A stretch of 64,000 bases of DNA from Bimuria novae-zelandiae CBS 107.79 (Eukaryota > Ascomycota > Dothideomycetes > Pleosporales > Didymosphaeriaceae). The notes below the pieces were generated by a model that did no database searches, had not been told where the DNA came from, and was given only the letters and a program-made list of their open reading frames with translations. This document shows, piece after piece, positions 44,915 through 56,169 of the stretch. The position numbers were made by a program, and so were the translations under genes. The stretch lies in NCBI GenBank assembly GCA_010015655.1, contig ML976787.1:1-64000 (forward strand). Direction: 5' to 3'. Numbering within the stretch: position 1 is the first letter of the stretch; the number at the start of each line of letters is the position of its first letter.

Positions 44915-47400
44915 CTGCTGGAACGTACTTAGCGCGTTAGCTAGGCCGAAAGGAACTACTAGCTACTTATAAAGACTAAATTAGGTTCTAAACGCTGTCT
45001 TATATTCCTCGCCTTTTGCTATCTAAAGCTTATAAAAGGCTTAGATTATATTAAGTTTACTAAACTATTTAGCCTTCGCGAGGAGCTAAAGGGTCTTACT
45101 AATTAATAGTAGAGGGTACTAGTCCTTCTTTAAGATAGCGTTTAGGGCTTAATAATTAACGTAGAAGCGTAGTCCTCCGCTAGGTTTCTTAGTAAATAAT
45201 ACTAGGGTAGCGGCGCTAGACTTGCTTACCTAAATAAAGTCTTTGTCTAAGTATTTAGTAAGCTCTTTCTAAAGGACAAGCAACTCTTCGCGAGACATAT
45301 TAAATAGAGGGCTATAGGGGATCTCTAGGGTCTTGCTATCTTTTTCCACGAGAGGGATAAAAAGATCCACTCTAGGTCCATAGTGCGGGGGGAGCTTGTT
45401 AGCTTGTTTCCTATAGAAGATACGCTATAAGTCCTTAAAAGCTTTAGGTAGTAACTCCTATAGGTTTACTTTCGGCTTGCGGGTTAACGCCTTCTATATA
45501 TCCTTTATTAATATAGAAAACACCTTAGCCCCGTTTCCTAGGCGTTGATTACGCTAATCTAGGGCTATAAAGGCTGTGGCTAATATCCCTTAGGGCTTTA
45601 TTAATAGTTTCTTACCTTTTTAGTCACGAATGCGGGTGCCTAAACTTCTAATCTAGATTAATTTCTTCGCTAGGGCCAGTTTAACCCTATTCTTCTTTAT
45701 TTAGGTTAGGCTAAGGATTAGGTCGTACGACCCGTCGTTAGGTGAGACGTATAGTTATATTAATTCTATATAGCTATTAATATCTACTTCTAGTTAGACT
45801 ACTTCGTATACGAAGAGTTGTATGCCTCTAATACTAATAACCTCTCGTGGATAGGGTAGGTTCTTGCGTTGTAGGTGGGCTTTCGTTATAAGTTTTTTTA
45901 ATATAAATCTAAAGGTTAAATAACCTAAATTAATTATTGTCGATGTAAACATAATGTTATTAATAAGCGAGTATACTATTACTAGTGTTAAGTCTAGCTA
46001 TAGTTTTTAAAAGTTATTAAAACTTATCTTTTGCCCTTTTCCTACTTTTGCCTCCTAGCAGCGACTATTACTAGAAGGACCTAGTTTTCTAAATTAGTAA
46101 AGGCTACATTAAACTCTTTATTAGAGGATCCCTTAGTAGCGGGTGCAGCGGCGCGAACTTGTGCTAGCTTTATTATAAGTAAAAGTTTACACTACTTCAC
46201 GCGATGTCCTGTATCTCTATAAAAGAAATAGGAACTATTCTTCTTACAGGTTTCTATTACCTCGCGCGACACCCACGTGGCTCGTTTCTAGGTGTTGCTA
46301 GACCTGTGTCCCGTAGCTCCGTCTATTACTTAGTGTCTTTTGTCTTGGCTTCGTCGGCCAGACATCCTTCCAAGATTAGCTTAGGTGGGTTCCTAATCTA
46401 TTTCGTCTGGCGCCCTGTTCTTGGCAGAAAACTTTAGTAGCTATAATATATTTTAGAAGAGGTTTTCTTTGATTTTATTAACCCTCTTCTAGACCCCTTA
46501 CAGGTCCTAATCGTTGTCTATATCTACTATAATTATTTGGTCCCGTAAGTCCTCGCGGAGGCTCTAAAGGTATAGGTTCTTTAGGATTTCTTAACTATAC
46601 TCCTTGGCTTCTATAGCATAGTTATTAAAGTTAAGGTTAAAGTTACGAAGCTTCTAGTTCCCTTATTATATTATAAGTAAGCGGTTACGCGCGATTTCTT
46701 TCGCTAGGTAATTACGAAAGTTACGGTCTAGCAGCTCCTAGAGGTCAGCTTCGGTGCACCTTAGGTAGTAGTCTAGGTATGTAATTCCCACCGTCGCTGC
46801 ACGTCTTGTTAATCAACTAATAATATATCTAGGTATATTTCTAAGGCAGTCCCTATCCTCTAGGAGCTTATATTATATTACTATCCTAAAGCAGCGGTAA
46901 TCCCGTTATTTGCTATTAAAGTAGGCTAAGTTAGGGATCTTAGGGCGGCGGCTTCTTCTTTAGTTTAAGACGAGCTCTACTATTAATCTCTTTAGTAGCT
47001 CTATCTATTAGTCTACTTCTAATAGCTAATTTGTACCTCCTGTCTTTTAAGAGTATTATTATGTTATTAAAGGTTCTTAGCACTCCCTTACTATTTCTTT
47101 AGTTAGTCCTCTTACTCCTTGTGGCGGAGTCTAAAGGGTGTTCTAGAGGTTAACAAGTACTTTAACCTTACTTAAAAATTACTATATTTTATTCTCGTCG
47201 ACTCCTAATGCCTAGAGTTTAGTTATAAATAAGGAGGCTATTCTTTCGTTTCCCTAGCTATTACTTCTTTATAAGCTAATAGCTCGCTGCGTATAATCGT
47301 TCGCGCTAAAACGCGGACCTTTAGCGAAAGGTCCTGTTCTTGTTTCTATAACTTCTTTATTTAGTAAAGATAGTCTTGCTAGCGTTAAGTGTCCGTTGGG
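44915..47400 (-). pseudogene. Gypsy-II gag, protease and first half of RT
   Basis: On the minus strand, the gag (about 46150-47350) ends in a knuckle remnant SYFFYRDTGHRVK-CKLL near 46190-46240 (CxxCxxxGHxxxxC with Cys changed to Tyr). The protease region follows (about 45650-45960: INLGYLTFRFI, IELIQLYVSPND), then RT (about 44920-45430: HYGPRVDLFIPLVEKDSKTL, EELLVLQKELTKYLDKDFI, KKPSGGLRFYVNY, FGLANALSTFQQY). It joins 39419 across Copia-III. Confidence 0.82.
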
Positions 47401-47573
47401 ACTTCTTCTTAATTACTTGCTAGGGAGGGTTCTGTCTCTTCGCAGGTCTAGGCGTCGCCTTTGTAGTATTTATCTACGTAAGTCCTTTAACTTCGTGTGC
47501 TACTTTGTAGCTTTAGTCTATAGTTATATTAAAATCTACTTATCCCGCGACGGGTAAAAGTAATTAAATTTAA

Positions 47574-47734
47574 TATAAGGGGCTAAGTGCTTAAGGAGCT
47601 AAAGGTGCTAAAAGAATACTTATAAATTTAATAAAGAGTCTAAAGTTAAGCTTTAGGCGTCGAACTTATATATCTAGGGTTCGCATAACCGAGGGTCAAG
47701 GATCCGAGGCAACAACTAGGCGTAGCCCATTACA
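47574..47734 (-). repeat. Gypsy-II 5' LTR (element on minus strand)
   Basis: TATAAGGGGCTAAGTGC to GCCCATTACA; 161 bp; differs from the other LTR mainly by C/T and G/A. Confidence 0.9.
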
Positions 47735-49215
47735 GTAAAGGTAGTAGTAGCTCTTATACTTCTTATTATAAGATATACGGCATGCTAGCCTCTAAGGGAT
47801 TTATAAGTATATTAAGGTTAATTTTATTATTCTTAACTATAGTAAAGACTTTTCTTTTATCTCTATAATCTTTATATGGACCCTTATTAAGCTACTACTA
47901 TAGGAAAGCAGTATTATATAATAAAGCTTTTTTACGTTATTATAAGTTAATAGATTTTATATTAAAACTAGTAAGTTATTTAATAGGCGATTAAGCTCTT
48001 GCTACTAAGTAAATAATTATTAAAATAGCTAACTTTACACTAATTAACTTATTATAAACGTAATTAGTAATTTAAATATATCTTTTATTATAGATTTACT
48101 ACTAGAGTCGCTTTTCCTCCGCCGTCGCCTAGCCTGCTCACGAGACCTCGCTATTATTAATCGAACGTTATCTAACGGCGCTGCAACTGTACACTTTTGC
48201 AGCGACACCTCGCGGGCCCATATGGCGACTATATTGCCCTCAACGGGCATATAATCGGAGAATCGCACTACCAACGATTCAGTACGCTGAAAGTAGCACA
48301 CATGGGCGTAGTTCGAGCACATAGTGTCCTGGCACCTCCACGCGTCCCGTATTTGGATAGCTAGCCTATTACCTATTTAGTTAATTACTATAACGTCTAG
48401 TAGCTTAGTAAGTTAATAATTAGTAGTAATAAGTTATATTTAAAAGTCTTACGAGCTACCTACGCGTAACTAACTTAAAATAAGTACTTAAAGTAACTTT
48501 AGTAGTAGTACTAAGTTAAAATTTATATACGTAGTAGCCCCTAGGGGCGCTAATTATAGTAACTCTTTTATATTAGTTTTTATATTAGTAAAACGTAGAT
48601 AACTCTCCTTATATTTAAAAGTGTTTACTATATAATCCTTTACTAAAGTTTAACTTAAATATATAATAATAGTAAAGGTTTTAATAAAGACTTTTTTCTA
48701 AGTGCTTATCTTTAAAATAATACTATTAGCCTATCTCTACACCTCGCCCGCTATTAGGCTACTAAGTAGTTACTTATAATTACTATCCTTTACGCTATTA
48801 ACTATCTTATTATTATAGTACGCTTTATAGTAACACTTTATATAAGTTTTATTAACTACCTTAATAAGCTCCTTATTTAATTATTATATAAAAGGATCTA
48901 GCTAGGCTAATAATAAACTATTTTTTAAGTATATTTCTTACTTCTTAACGTCCTTATCCTTAAGTTGCTTTACCTTAGCTACCTTAGCAATAGTTATATA
49001 ATTAGCTTTATTTACTATTTTTTATAAAGGTGCCCTAGCCTTTACCTTTTTAAAAGTCTTTTTATAAAGTAACTTTATTATATATAACTTTTTAGCTACC
49101 TACGTTGCCTAGGGTAGATTCTTACCCCCCTTAAATACCTAAGTACTTTTACGTTTATAACTTTTAGCTAGCATTACGATAACCCTTAAGGATAATAGCA
49201 GGATATTATTTAGGG
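47735..49215 (-). mobile_element. Remnant R, right part, carrying an accessory-gene homologue
   Basis: RIP-altered, AT-rich DNA from the Gypsy-II target duplication to the transition into GC-balanced host sequence at about 49215. It holds a minus-strand ORF related to the accessory gene of the mariner element at 56.5-58.3 kb. I found no terminal repeat at its right edge and no transposase, so its class is open. Confidence 0.5.
47900..49174 (-). pseudogene. Accessory protein homologue with WRCQDxxCSNY / NIVAIWAR domain
   Basis: Read from the ATG at 49172-49174 (MLAKSYKRKST), the minus-strand frame is heavily interrupted until about 48360. It then becomes an undamaged stretch: RDAWRCQDTMCSNYAHVCYF, RFSDYMPVEGNIVAIWAREV, SLQKCTVAAPLDNVRL, then Arg/Lys-rich. 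The plus-strand ORF at 57370-57620 has the same order (RDKWRCQDTYYSNY, NRFKNYF, SNIVAIWARNISLKRC, DDTIRL, Lys-rich). The Cys/His spacing suggests a small zinc-binding fold; no function known to me. A charged tail appears to continue at 34560-34670 beyond Gypsy-II. Confidence 0.55.
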
Positions 49216-49400
49216 GATAAATTCATGTACGGCATCTAATTGTACAGAAAAATAGGTGGGGTCAAATGACGCGCAGGAAGCGATTACCTAACAAGCGCCC
49301 AGGTCACATGGTGAGCGGGAATTTACGAAACCACCGATAGTCGTGTCCACATTTGTGAGACAGTCCAGGATTCAACGCGTCTCTCAAGCGTTCGTATTGA

Positions 49401-50050
49401 GTGCGAGGGATGCATAAATACCCTCTGATTTCCGTCGTTGTTGCAGTTACTGGCTCTATCCATTCCCTTCAGTCGCGCTTGACGAATTTCCTCACACATA
49501 TCATACGCTTGTTTACCCTTTCAACGATTTTCAAGCCAGCTGTCGTCTCGGCAATGATCTCTAACATTGCGGGCAGGGACCTATCTGTTGCTCGACGAGA
49601 AACTTCTGGCGAAAGCAGTCGCCATGAGCCCCGAGACACAGATACGACCTACATGGCCTAGGCGACAGATCCTAAGAATAATAAGGGGCTTAAGCAGACA
49701 CGGAAATCCCTAAACAAGATATTTATAAACAAGAACTAATTTGTTACTACTTTCAAATCTCCAGATGGCAGTATATGTCTTTGGGGTGGCTTGGCATTGG
49801 ACGATGCCGCTCTGAAGAAAGTACAAGCGTATCCGAAGATCGAAACCGTAGAGATTGAAGAATTAGTTGAAGACGACCTAGCCGTGTAACGTCCGAGGAG
49901 AGATGATGCCTCCGGCAGGTACAGGACCGACACGAATCATGTGCAGAGTCACTGCGCAGACACGCAGATACCTACGACCATGCGAACCAGGGAAGCTGCA
50001 AAACCTTTCAGTAAAACACAACTGCCCTCGTTCCCGTTGAGTAGAGCTTG
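49401..50050 (+). pseudogene. Truncated subtilisin (S8)-like protease: secretion signal and propeptide region
   Basis: The ATG at 49401 opens MRGMHKYPLISVVVAVTGSI, a plausible signal peptide. One frame runs to 50050 through TAG 49659, TAA 49737, TAA 49887 and a final TGA. Three of the four stops can be CAG/CAA with C-to-T and the last CGA. The middle part (ATDPKNNKGLKQTRKSLNKI; SPDGSICLWGGLALDDAALK; KVQAYPKIETVE) follows the pattern of I9/S8 propeptides: a G-A-L-x4-L-x6-P-x-I-x2-VE run. Downstream (about 50080-50130) IVFYIDTVYTTP may be the relic of the catalytic-Asp strand. No further catalytic domain is visible. Assignment is by pattern only. Confidence 0.45.
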
Positions 50051-50260
50051 AACCGCCCCCTACGGTACAGGGCTATTCTTGTCTCAAAGTCTCGATTGTA
50101 TTCTATATAGACACCGTGTATACCACTCCCTGTAGCCGAATCATACCAGGACAAAGAGGAAATCAAAGTCCTCAATTGAGACTCCATGCCTTCAACACCT
50201 TGGCCCAGTGGTTACATGTTACCAGGTACATGCACCTCGTTCATGCCACACTCCCGATCT

Positions 50261-51442
50261 CTAAGATATCCCCTTCTTCGCCTTCTTCTTGGCCTTCGCC
50301 TTGTCAAGCTCCTTGCCAAGGAAGGCGTAGTCGGTCTCGTATCCCGAATTGTCGAGATTTAGCTTCTTGAAGTCGTCGATGAACAGAGAAGCTTCCGAGA
50401 CACTGTGACTGAGCTCGAACACGCAGCGATTCGTCCGATGCGTTTTGGCTTGCTTGCGATACCCATCGACATTTGCGCACAACTGGCAGGGCTACTGCGA
50501 GGCTCGGTTGGGACACACCTCAGCGGCGTGGTCGTCCGGTGTGTAGCAGTAGAAACAAAACACACCGTGGCACAAAGTCAGAGGAGTCTCGGCGAGGCGG
50601 GCTTCGTTCACCGAGGCGAGAACCGCATCTAGGGATTTGCCAGTCTCGCGCATCGCCGGATCTTTGGGATAGCCGGTATCGTATGGGTAAAGGGATGAGT
50701 GCATGCCGAGGAGTAGCATTGGCAAGAGCGTGTATATGCTGTCATTCGCAGCATTGTGGGCCCAGATGTCCTACACGCCAAAACCTTCGATGATCTTGGA
50801 CAGTGGCTTCTTCTCACCCTGAGCGTGAACACTAGCTTGCATAGCTAGGATGTTCATGTCTTTAGTCTGGTAGACAATGTTCGGAATCTTGTCGAGGTTG
50901 ACTCCGTACTGCCTAGAGAGTTTGCCAGTATCGTGCCAGACTGCGTAGCCGGCCAAAATGACAGGTGCCTTGTGTCCATCGTCGGAGTGACCATGGAAAA
51001 TCTTGATCAGCCCCCTCTTGAGATCTGACTTCGCCACATATCGAGTGTGTGCGAACAAAGAGTTCAACTCAGCGCCCGGGTTCAGCTTCGGCAACTTGTT
51101 CCGCATATGGCAATGCTCTATAACACGCCAGTGGTGTGTCGTAGATTTCATGAGCATGTTCTCTAGGTCGAAAATCTTTGCGTGTTCTTGCATGTCTTTT
51201 CCGCGGAGGACCGTTATGCCCACTTCCGTGATGTTGTTCAGCTCCACGTTCTCCCACCACTCGAGATCGAGAACCACGAAGCTGGCTTGGTCAAGGAGAG
51301 CAGGTGCATCGCCAATCCGGCAGTCCGGTATGTAAAAATGCTGCACTACCTCCAAATAATTGTAATGCTTCAAGAACCTGGCCAATTCCTGAAAAGCGAC
51401 AAGGTCTGCGGTGATGCTAACGCCGTTGTTGGCAGAAGCCAT
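50261..51442 (-). pseudogene. Gfd2/YDR514C-like RNase H-fold protein, broken by two TAG codons
   Basis: From ATG 51442 to TAG 50261-50263 the frame has 393 codons with no indel and only two stops, at codon 224 (50771-50773) and codon 317 (50492-50494). The N-terminal part has the DEDD-type strand FVVLDLEWWE (D59, E61) followed by NITEVGITVL, as in fungal Gfd2/YDR514C-C-terminal-domain proteins. After stop 1 the frame continues DIWAHNAANDSIYTLLPMLL, the conserved distal motif of that family, then the Cys cluster FCFYCY...VCPN...CQLC, and ends in a Lys-rich tail (KAKAKKKAKKGIS). Both TAGs can be CAG with one C-to-T. No introns are needed. If read as a gene, only the first 223 residues would be made. 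Confidence 0.72.
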
Positions 51443-54122
51443 ACTGGAAGTGCTGGAAAGAGTTGAAGACTATCAGAGAGTGCAATGTAACCATTCGGAC
51501 TCGGGTGGATCGGGATGATGGAAATGACTTACAATTGATACAATCATATATAAGTGTAGCTGAAGTCTAGAAACAACAATCAGAACTTCAAGTTGTGATC
51601 GAAGTTATAAACCTTAAAGAATGCGGAAGCAAGGGGTCAAATACCGATAAAGAAAAGCTCCTGACCGAGTAAAATGCCCAGGGTAATTACGGGTTCAGGT
51701 GCTGAGGTGTAGATATAGAATGAAGATCTGAGAAGATGGGCGGGAAGGGGTCTGTATACTCAAGAAGAAAAAGCGAAACGGCGCTAAAGACGCTTAGCGA
51801 CAAAGCATTTCACTGAGGTAAAGGCCTGAGTGGTAGGAGAGCGCTCTATTAGATTGAAATAATCTTTACTCAAATATCCCACGTGAGAAGGGAAGTTGCC
51901 CCAAGTTCAGGAGTTTATACCATTTTAGGCAAGCCCTTTAGTTCAACCGTCAGGAGATAGTGGCCAGACCAACCACCTTTAATCTCTCAGATCTTGTGCC
52001 CGATGACCTAGAAAACATGGATAGTGACCAGGAAATCCTGCAGCTGGTAACGTCTTTATCAGGAAACATGTCTTATGCCATGAGGTTCGTGAGGGCCTAA
52101 ATATAGATTTTATTGATTGACAACCAGCAAGAGTTCCCTACTGTTATTGCTGATTGCTCTGATCCCGCCGCGATATGCCTAGCCTTGGTGGATTGGAAGG
52201 CTCTAGTCTTGTCTCGCCAGTTACTGTGTCAATCTATATGGTTCATGATCCTGATATCATGGACCCTAGGAAGTTTGCGTAACGAAATGTATGAGATCTT
52301 TCCTTTTGAGTGCTCCCTGCATTCGCGAAATAGGAGTATAAATGCACTATACGGTAATGAATCGCATAGGGAAAGACGACCACGAAGTTTACCACTGGCA
52401 TATCATTCCTGTTGCCCTCCTATTCAATCGAAGGATGCATATGCTCGTGTATTTTATTCGTAAGTTTATACTTTACAATCAGCGAATCCGGCCTCATTCG
52501 GAACGCAGTTCCAGCAAAGTACGCACCACACTAGGCACAGAGATTATTCTCGCACATCTTGTCTAACAGAAACCTGCTAGCATACCCGAACACGACTTCA
52601 CTATCCTCAACACCTAGTAGTCTACCTTATCTTTTCATTTGACACTTGATTTCCGCGATATAAGAAAGCGTTTCTCCGGCCTAACCCACCCTTATGAACA
52701 GTGTGCGCGGTATGGCTCAACTATACTCCTTATTTGTCTACTTGGACAAACCCGCAAGAATCGGAACCCCCTCCATAATATTTTTTTAAACAAGTCCACC
52801 GCGAATTATCCGCGACAAGATCAGGGGCCTTTATTTCTGCAAGCGGGGTAGATGATTGAGTACCATAGGTAGTGGAAACACTTGATAGATGCTTATGTGG
52901 AAAAGCAAACTGCGTAAGCTGGCAAACAGCACGATTATCAGAAGTGTGTCCCATGTGAGTTCAACCAGATAGCTTTTGACAGTCCTCAACGCTTGTGCTG
53001 CCCTAGACCAGGTAACTCTAAAACACACCGTAATGAATCTTTCGAACAAGCGTAGATGCCATCGAGAGAACCTACGTCATAGTATAGCGGTAATTCTAGA
53101 AACTATGCTGCTCAATATCCTTTCTGATAGCTGCAGAAGCTTCTAGAACGATGCGAAACTTTCCAACACAGTCGACGGATCGACGTTCCTAGGGACCGAT
53201 TTGGGCTTATTTTACTTGCCTATTGTGGAGGTATGCATGTTAAGGACTCGAATTTGATTCGCTTGCACTGCAAGTGCGCCCTTGTTGGCTTCAGGACCAG
53301 GTTTGAGGTTGTTCTTCACGCAAGCCGAATGGTGTCGTCCGTGCTCCCGAATTGCGGGCCCCGCTATTCCATTTTGAGCATAGCGCGAAATTTGCCCTAA
53401 GCTCGTATATATCCGGCCCGAACGTCACTCCACGCGATTAACTTTCTCATTTACGCTTATTGCGCGTTTCAAACGTCCACCTATCGTAGAAATCTTCAGT
53501 AAAGTTCTCGGTCTCCCTTAGTGCACCTCGGCAACTTGCACGTACCACAGTCTGATTCTCCATGGGGTTCCCGGCGCTGGCGACCATGCACATGTCTAGA
53601 AATTACATCGGTCGCTTTGGTCATGCAAAACCGGGTAGACGTGTATGCACCCCGCGTATACAAGGCTTCATCCTCTGTGCACCCGTGGCATGTAGTAAGG
53701 GAGAGTCCATCCATGCGCGTCCCCGTTGGGAAGGTATGTATTCACAGCACCAGCCGTAGAAGGCTCCACGCGGTACGATTCAATACCAGATCTATAGAAA
53801 TGGTTAATTTTGGAGGGGCAGGAAACACGGAGAAACTAAATGCAGCACAAAAACATGCTTCTCGTCATCGGAATCTATCAGAGTGATCCGTTAGCGGCTC
53901 AGTCGTTGGAGTCATGCGCCTCGCTTCGTGTTCGGAGTTGCATTCTTGGTTGGAGAGAGCTGTTGTAAGGTGCTTCGTTGCTTTCGACAGGAAAATTGGG
54001 CATCGTCCAGACCACTACTCCTGGCATTGGCCTGTACCTACATAAAGAGCGATGTCTCTGGTGATCATGGCTAAACCAACAACCTCCAATCGATCAGTTC
54101 CTGCTCGAAGACTATAAAAAAA
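51443..54122. other. Host intergenic region, no recognised gene
   Basis: GC-balanced, not RIP-like. It holds several short frames (e.g. 52113-52463, 52342-52566, 53521-53886) without recognisable domains, consistent codon use or splice continuity. The final 700 bp should contain the promoter of the GH6 gene; a CTATAAAAAAA stretch at 54112-54122 sits immediately before its ATG. Confidence 0.5.
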
Positions 54123-55703
54123 ATGATGAACACCAAGATCCTGGCTGCTGTGGCACTGGCTTCAGTAGCCCACGCACAGTCCCAGCTCTATGGTCAATGT
54201 AAGACACATATCGTTGAGGCCTCGGGGCGATTATACTCAGTATCACAGGTGGCGGAATCGGCTGGTCGGGTGCTACAACATGCGTTTCGGGAGCGTACTG
54301 TTCCAAAATCAACGACTGTAAGTTATTGGAAGTTCAGATTAGCTGGTATGATCACTGACATGTTGACCACACCATAGACTACTTCCAGTGTCTCCCCGGA
54401 ACTGCAAGCTCATCAAGTGCCGCGACCTCAGCTAAGACAACCCAGACTACGCTGGCTACTACTACCCGTACTACCAGCGGTGCAAGCCAAACTACCTCTA
54501 AACCAACGGCGACCAATTCTGCGAATCCTCTCGCCGGCAAGACGTTCTATGCAAACCCTTACTACTCTTCCGAGATTGTTAGCATAGCAGCTCCGTCGCT
54601 ATCTGCTGCTGGATCGGCAGCTCTAGCTGCTAAGGCTACCAATGTTGCCAAAGTCGGCACGTTCTACTGGCTGTAAGTGTGGCTTACAGGTCATGCTACT
54701 GTACAAGCTGACCATAGTTCAGGGATGTTCGCGCCAAGGTACCTACAATCGCAACATTCGCGAAGGATGTCCGAACAAAGAACGCCCAAGGGGCAAATTT
54801 GGTTCTTCCACTCGTCGTTTACGACCTACCTGAAAGAGATTGCGCGGCATTGGCCAGTAACGGCGAGCTTTCCCTTGCGAACAACGGTGCTGCCCTCTAC
54901 CAGCAGTACATCGATGATATTGCCGCTCAGATTAACGCTTTCCCTGATGTCCCATTCGTTCTCGTCATTGAACCAGACAGCTTGGCTAACCTTGTCACCA
55001 ACCTCAACGTCCAGAAATGTGCGAACGCAGCCGATGCGTACAAGACGCTTACGAAGTACGCAATCAAGACACTCAATCTGAAGAATGTGGTCATGTACCT
55101 TGACGCAGGACATGCTGGTTGGCTAGGATGGCCTGCTAATATTACTCCTGCCGCCCAATTGTTCGCGCAGCTTTACAAGGACGCTGGTTCCCCAGCCGCT
55201 GTACGAGGCCTCGCCACAAACGTTGCCAACTACAATGCCTGGAGCATTTCTACTTGCCCATCATACGCACAAGGGAACGCTGTGTGTGACGAGAAGAAAT
55301 ACGTCAACGCATTAGCTCCAATTCTGCAGGCACAGGGCTTTCCTGCGCACTTCATCACCGACACTGGTACGTTCCACTTTCACAGCACTGTCAACTGTTC
55401 CACTAATCGCGTATAGGGCGCAACGGAGTGCAGCCCACAAAGCAACAAGCCTGGGGCGACTGGTGCAACGTCATTGGCACCGGCTTCGGCATCCGTCCCA
55501 GCACCTCCACCGACGACCCTCTCCTGGACGCCTACGTGTGGGTAAAGCCTGGTGGCGAGGGCGATGGGACTTCCAATTCGAGCTCCGTCAGGTACGATGC
55601 GCATTGCGGATATGCAGATGCTCTCCAGCCAGCGCCGGAGGCTGGGACGTGGTTCCAAGCGTATTTCGTACAGTTGCTCCAGAACGCCAATCCGGCGTTC
55701 TAA
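54123..55703 (+). CDS. GH6 cellobiohydrolase with N-terminal CBM1 (Cel6A-like)
   Basis: Secreted enzyme that releases cellobiose from cellulose chain ends (family knowledge). Five exons: 54123-54198, 54249-54317, 54378-54672, 54723-55366, 55417-55703; introns of 50-60 nt, all GT-AG; 1371 nt, 456 residues. Residues 1-18 form a signal peptide (ends AHA), 21-54 a CBM1 with four Cys (26, 37, 43, 53) and aromatics Y23, W31, Y50. Residues 57-99 are a Ser/Thr linker, 100-456 the GH6 domain. Catalytic-type residues by alignment to Trichoderma Cel6A: D186 in DLPERDC, D232 in VIEPDSLANL, D411 in WVKPGGEGDG. Disulfide Cys 187 and 378/425 are present. Residue 410 is Gly where Cel6A has Cys (GGECDG). No stop, no RIP signature. 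The usual tunnel-forming loops were not checked. Confidence 0.95.
54199..54248 (+). other. GH6 intron 1 (within CBM1)
   Basis: GTAAGA...CACAG, 50 nt, splits the codon of Cys26. Splicing gives Q-C-G-G-I-G-W, the CBM1 signature. Confidence 0.93.
54318..54377 (+). other. GH6 intron 2 (within CBM1)
   Basis: GTAAGT...CCATAG, 60 nt, splits a Tyr codon; splicing gives N-D-Y-Y-F-Q-C-L. Confidence 0.93.
54673..54722 (+). other. GH6 intron 3
   Basis: GTAAGTGTGG...AGTTCAG, 50 nt; splicing gives T-F-Y-W-L-D-V-R-A-K. The nearer AG (CCATAG) four bases upstream would break the frame. Confidence 0.9.
55367..55416 (+). other. GH6 intron 4
   Basis: GTACGT...GCGTATAG, 50 nt; splicing gives I-T-D-T-G-R-N-G-V-Q, a conserved GH6 segment. 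Confidence 0.92.
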
Positions 55704-56169
55704 CCGTGCAAGTGCCCGCTGGTCCTGTTCGGTCATTCTTCTATCGTGTATATAGACGTCTTTGGTGTGGAGTGGACTTTCTTTAGCTAGTTTGTGTGTA
55801 GCTTGAATGATGTAGAAGCCGTCTGGACTTCTTTCGCATGTCCTGTCCCTCGTCCGCGCCCAATCACTCGTGAAAGCACTACACTATCGACACGTAAAGG
55901 CAAGAGTTACAAGGAAAGAAAGATGCATTCTTAAAATAGACGGACATGTTAAATTGACCCACACACCCAGTCCGCAAGTGGGGTCACCGCCCGCAAAGCC
56001 TTCCCGTACCCCTGCCAAGTGGACTCTCCACACCCACTATCACTTTCGTGATGGTCCCTTTCTTTCGTTCATGTTGTTCATCCTGAGTTGTGAAATAAAC
56101 TGGTAACATAGATACTTACTCACGCTGCCCGACCTCATCGAAATACCAGGTTACGCTTGTGGCGCAATC
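55704..56169. other. Intergenic, GH6 3' flank to tRNA-Asn
   Basis: No gene recognised; one short plus-strand frame at 55870-56106 lacks support. It should hold the GH6 3' UTR. Confidence 0.5.

Larger units (their letters stand above)
34751..47734 (-). mobile_element. Gypsy-II LTR retrotransposon, split by Copia-III
   Basis: LTRs of 161 bp (34751-34911 and 47574-47734) with the duplication GTAAA (34746-34750 and 47735-47739). Gag-pol is on the minus strand. It also carries a plus-strand (antisense) ORF region at 35194-36640 between the end of pol and the 3' LTR. Copia-III inserted into the RT at 39425-44909 in the opposite orientation. Confidence 0.92.

Noticed and set aside
1..49215. Possible reassigned genetic code with TAG read as Gln or Trp, suggested by long frames interrupted almost only by TAG
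   Set aside because: The intact GH6 gene needs no TAG readthrough, and TAA and Asp-to-Asn changes occur in the same elements. CpA-to-TpA RIP turns CAG and TGG into TAG and explains the bias.
50473..50793. Plus-strand frames opposite the Gfd2-like gene (50405-50793, 51003-51335)
   Set aside because: Antisense shadows of the conserved minus-strand frame.
53521..53886. 121-codon plus-strand frame upstream of the GH6 gene
   Set aside because: No recognisable domain; overlapping frames of similar length on both strands; looks like chance.
55380..55736. Minus-strand frame of 118 codons over the last GH6 exon
   Set aside because: Antisense shadow of a well-supported exon.
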